From contig CASENS010000052.1 in the NCBI GenBank assembly GCA_949289345.1, forward strand, positions 186,001 to 250,000: a DNA stretch of 64,000 nt, read 5' to 3'. Shown in pieces: positions 61,708-64,000 of this stretch. Position numbers and translations under genes: made by a program. Origin of the DNA: an uncultured Bacteroides sp. (GTDB lineage Bacteria; Bacteroidota; Bacteroidia; Bacteroidales; Bacteroidaceae). The notes beneath the pieces are model-generated. The model had not been told where the DNA came from. It saw only the letters and a list, made by a program, of their open reading frames with translations, and made no database searches. The number at the start of each line of letters is the position of its first letter. The stretch's first letter is position 1.

Positions 61708-64000
61708 TTATTCTTCATTAAAGTAAAGTTGTTGCATGGGGGTCAATGTTACAGGACCAAAAAGTCCGGAAGGCTTTGGCTTCCAATCCGAAGCGTTGAA
61801 TATACCTTCCTTCCGGTTTTCCGGACGACGGGCAGCTATGTTGACATTGTAGAATCGCTTCCAAAAGATTTTCTTGCGATCCATGTCAGCTATGCGGTTA
61901 GCCATCAGGTTGGATACATAGACTTGCAAGGTGTCATTGCCTTTGAAACGGGTACTGCTTATGTAGAGTTCATAGGGCGCTTTCAATACGGTACCGATAT
62001 ATTCGCCATTAAGGTAAACCGTTGCGCTTTCTGCCAAATCACCTAAATCGAGTTTTATGCATTCAGTTGCAGGCATTTCAGGAATGATATTTTCATAACA
62101 AGCTGTTCCTGAGAAACTTTGATAAGTTTCATCCTTTAACAGAGTCCAAGAACGTAACGTATCCATCTGTACGGTTGGAGGTAATTGGGGACCTCCTTTA
62201 ACAAAATTCAACGTCCAACCTTGAGCTAAGTCAATAGGTTTGCCTGCGGTTTCGTAATAAGGATAGGCGTCACCCTTGAAACGGATATCTGAAGTGGAAA
62301 GCAATACTGTTTCGCCCGGTTCCAAGTTCAGATACACTTCAAGACCTTCATCAGTCTTACGTGTGGGAGCTATTCCGTCTTGTCCGGTCATAGGATTGAA
62401 GATGGCGGAGTAAGTTTCGTTGGAACGAAGGGGTATCCAACCGGTTATAGCCTGTTCTGTCGGGTTGGCAATGAAGTAGGTATGACCGTTCTCAGTGATA
62501 CGGCGCAAACATTGTAAACCTTGCTGATACATAGGCTCAGGATGTATGCCGGCTTTCTCCATCCATGATGTAAGTTTGTCCGACGGGCAAATACAATCGT
62601 TCATTGCCTTTTGCATGGCGGTATAGCGTTCCGACTTTGCTTTCATGTCGCCCCATCCAGCCACTGACTTAGGCAAAGCTGAACAAAACGCGATATGTGC
62701 GCCTTCTTGCGCCAATGCAGCCAATTGCTCCATGGTTTCTAACGGAATATAGTCAGCTTCTGCTATGATCACTGCTTTGTAACTGGTTCCACCTTTTGTT
62801 ACAATGGAACCGTTTTCTACATGAGTATTAAGCAATTGTTTATCTGATATCAAATCCCAGGCATAACCTTCCTTTAGCAATTGTTCAGCTACCTGGCGGG
62901 TAGAGGATTTTGCCATGTTGCGATCCAGACCGCTGAAATGTTGCAATATGGTTGGACTTTGTTCCGATAAAACATCCGCAATGTTATAGTAGAGCAGAAT
63001 GTCATTGTCCGGTTTGCCACTTTGAAGGAATGACTGCACGCGTGTGACATATGCGTTGAGATATTTGAAATCATTCCAAAAAGGATTATTGGGATGGAAA
63101 TGCACGGCCGCATAGAAAAGTAATCCTGGCCATGACGCATCAAGAGGACTGAAACAAGTGCCGTGATAGAAAATATGGTTGACACCTCCCAGGAAGAAAA
63201 GGTCGAGCGCTTCCTTTACGTCACCCAGATTGGATAGGAAGTGTTCATTTAACCATGTGGCACTTTCAGAAGACGTGAGCCGCTTTCCCTCAGTATGTGC
63301 TACAGAAGAAGCGGCTTTAATGCTTACTAAGTCTTTTCCTTCTATTTCGGGCACATCACTGATGGCGTATAAATCCAAAATATTAGCGGGAGAACCATGA
63401 GCTTGATTACGGATTCCTTTCCCTTGGCGGACGGCCCATTTGTGCCAGCGGGTAGAATAGTATTCGGCTAATAAATCGCTTACTGTGATTCGGTAGTCAT
63501 AGAGTACACGTGCATTTGTTTCTGGCAAGTCCTCACCTAACAAAGCCGGTAGATTACGGCGTAAATCATAGCCTCTGCGTTTCTGGAATTCGTCAAACAT
63601 TCGTGGCGTCCAATTCGCCTCACCCTGTGCGTCATCCACTTCGTAAGAATCATTAAAATAGTAACGTAATCCGCTTAAATCTTTATCGGCGAAAGCTTCA
63701 TCAAAACGTTTCAAGTAAGCGTCAATAGCATCAGCTGAGAAGTGATCGATGACATTTCCTTCACCTCCGGGACCTGCACGTTCTACCAACTTGCCATGCA
63801 AACCTTCAAACAAGGCGCACAAGGTCCAATCTCCTTCAGGAGCTGTCCAATCCAATGTCCCGTCCGGTTTAAGATTGCCTGTCAGGTCAATACATTCACC
63901 TTGAGCATTGTTGGCAGTCAAAATGATAAGAGGAAGCTGTTCTGGATAGCGGACTTGGTCTAATGCCAGCTCTTGCAGATTTTTATTGGCAGTGACAGGC
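61708..64000 (-). CDS. GH106-like alpha-L-rhamnosidase (5' end outside window)
   Basis: The frame stays open to the window end (763 codons seen), so the N-terminus is missing; an internal ATG at 63921 is not the true start because upstream residues (LQELALDQVRYPEQLPLI) continue the domain. Recognisable parts: DWTAPEGDWTLCALFEG, LRYYFNDSYEVDDAQGEANW with the acidic catalytic-region residue, TPRMFDEFQKRRGYDL, NHIFYHGTCFSPLDASWPG, and a C-terminal jelly roll (LDLGDLAESATVYLNGEYIG). GH106 enzymes release terminal L-rhamnose, which fits rhaM downstream. First visible gene of the block; the promoter lies beyond 64000. Confidence 0.88.
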   Translation of the reverse strand, partial: PVTANKNLQELALDQVRYPEQLPLIILTANNAQGECIDLTGNLKPDGTLDWTAPEGDWTLCALFEGLHGKLVERAGPGGEGNVIDHFSADAIDAYLKRFDEAFADKDLSGLRYYFNDSYEVDDAQGEANWTPRMFDEFQKRRGYDLRRNLPALLGEDLPETNARVLYDYRITVSDLLAEYYSTRWHKWAVRQGKGIRNQAHGSPANILDLYAISDVPEIEGKDLVSIKAASSVAHTEGKRLTSSESATWLNEHFLSNLGDVKEALDLFFLGGVNHIFYHGTCFSPLDASWPGLLFYAAVHFHPNNPFWNDFKYLNAYVTRVQSFLQSGKPDNDILLYYNIADVLSEQSPTILQHFSGLDRNMAKSSTRQVAEQLLKEGYAWDLISDKQLLNTHVENGSIVTKGGTSYKAVIIAEADYIPLETMEQLAALAQEGAHIAFCSALPKSVAGWGDMKAKSERYTAMQKAMNDCICPSDKLTSWMEKAGIHPEPMYQQGLQCLRRITENGHTYFIANPTEQAITGWIPLRSNETYSAIFNPMTGQDGIAPTRKTDEGLEVYLNLEPGETVLLSTSDIRFKGDAYPYYETAGKPIDLAQGWTLNFVKGGPQLPPTVQMDTLRSWTLLKDETYQSFSGTACYENIIPEMPATECIKLDLGDLAESATVYLNGEYIGTVLKAPYELYISSTRFKGNDTLQVYVSNLMANRIADMDRKKIFWKRFYNVNIAARRPENRKEGIFNASDWKPKPSGLFGPVTLTPMQQLYFNEE

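Overview
The window looks like the chromosome of a gut Bacteroidales bacterium, most likely Bacteroides or Phocaeicola. The reasons are a SusC/SusD pair with a hybrid two-component regulator, several CAZyme lipoproteins, GLPGLI-family and DUF4468-like proteins, promoters of the Bacteroides type (TTG, about 20 bp, then TAnnTTTG) and few Shine-Dalgarno sites. No rRNA, tRNA, phage, integrase or CRISPR array was recognised.

Layout. Bases 1-5280 (minus strand) hold an RND efflux operon: fusion protein, pump, then a TolC-like channel cut by the window edge, coupled by ATGA overlaps. Bases 5376-7759 hold pyrH, frr and rsgA. Bases 7845-18627 are an accessory stretch: a DUF4468-like protein, a membrane-protein/HTH pair, a hicA-hicB-alkD-like operon, an S41 protease, a frameshifted alpha/beta hydrolase, an antitoxin whose PIN toxin is reduced to a 27-residue tail, a RelE/ParE-type toxin-antitoxin pair joined to a LuxR-type regulator, and a membrane/cytidylate-kinase-like fusion. 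Bases 18848-24450 carry a GLPGLI protein with a TonB-receptor-like barrel, convergent with a histidine kinase/response regulator pair. A copper P-type ATPase (24572-27133) follows.

The rest is mainly pectin (rhamnogalacturonan) use. Block one (27263-43821) has the hybrid regulator (HTCS), divergent from a surface glycan-binding lipoprotein, SusC, SusD, a GH30 and a GH2, plus a GH105 on the other strand. Housekeeping lipid-transport genes (mlaF, mlaE, lptB) sit at 44037-46396. Block two (46503-64000, minus strand) is a dense set for the rhamnogalacturonan-I backbone: rhaM, GH105, PL11, GH28, a PL26-like exo-lyase, a double CE12 esterase, a second PL11, a GH2 and a GH106 rhamnosidase cut by the window end. 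Together they could deacetylate the polymer, cut it with lyases and hydrolases, remove unsaturated galacturonic acid and rhamnose, and pass rhamnose to RhaM.

Non-coding structure is the most unusual part. Four intergenic sites carry short dyad-symmetric words repeated at a pitch of 22 bp (a fifth at about 23), with different words at each site. Several hairpins have arms built of 7-bp repeats. One such hairpin lies in frame inside the copper ATPase gene, and two related remnants lie elsewhere in that gene, one where a CopZ-like domain is fused on. A 22-bp-spaced direct repeat also lies upstream of the glycan-binding/SusC/SusD operon and is a candidate HTCS site.
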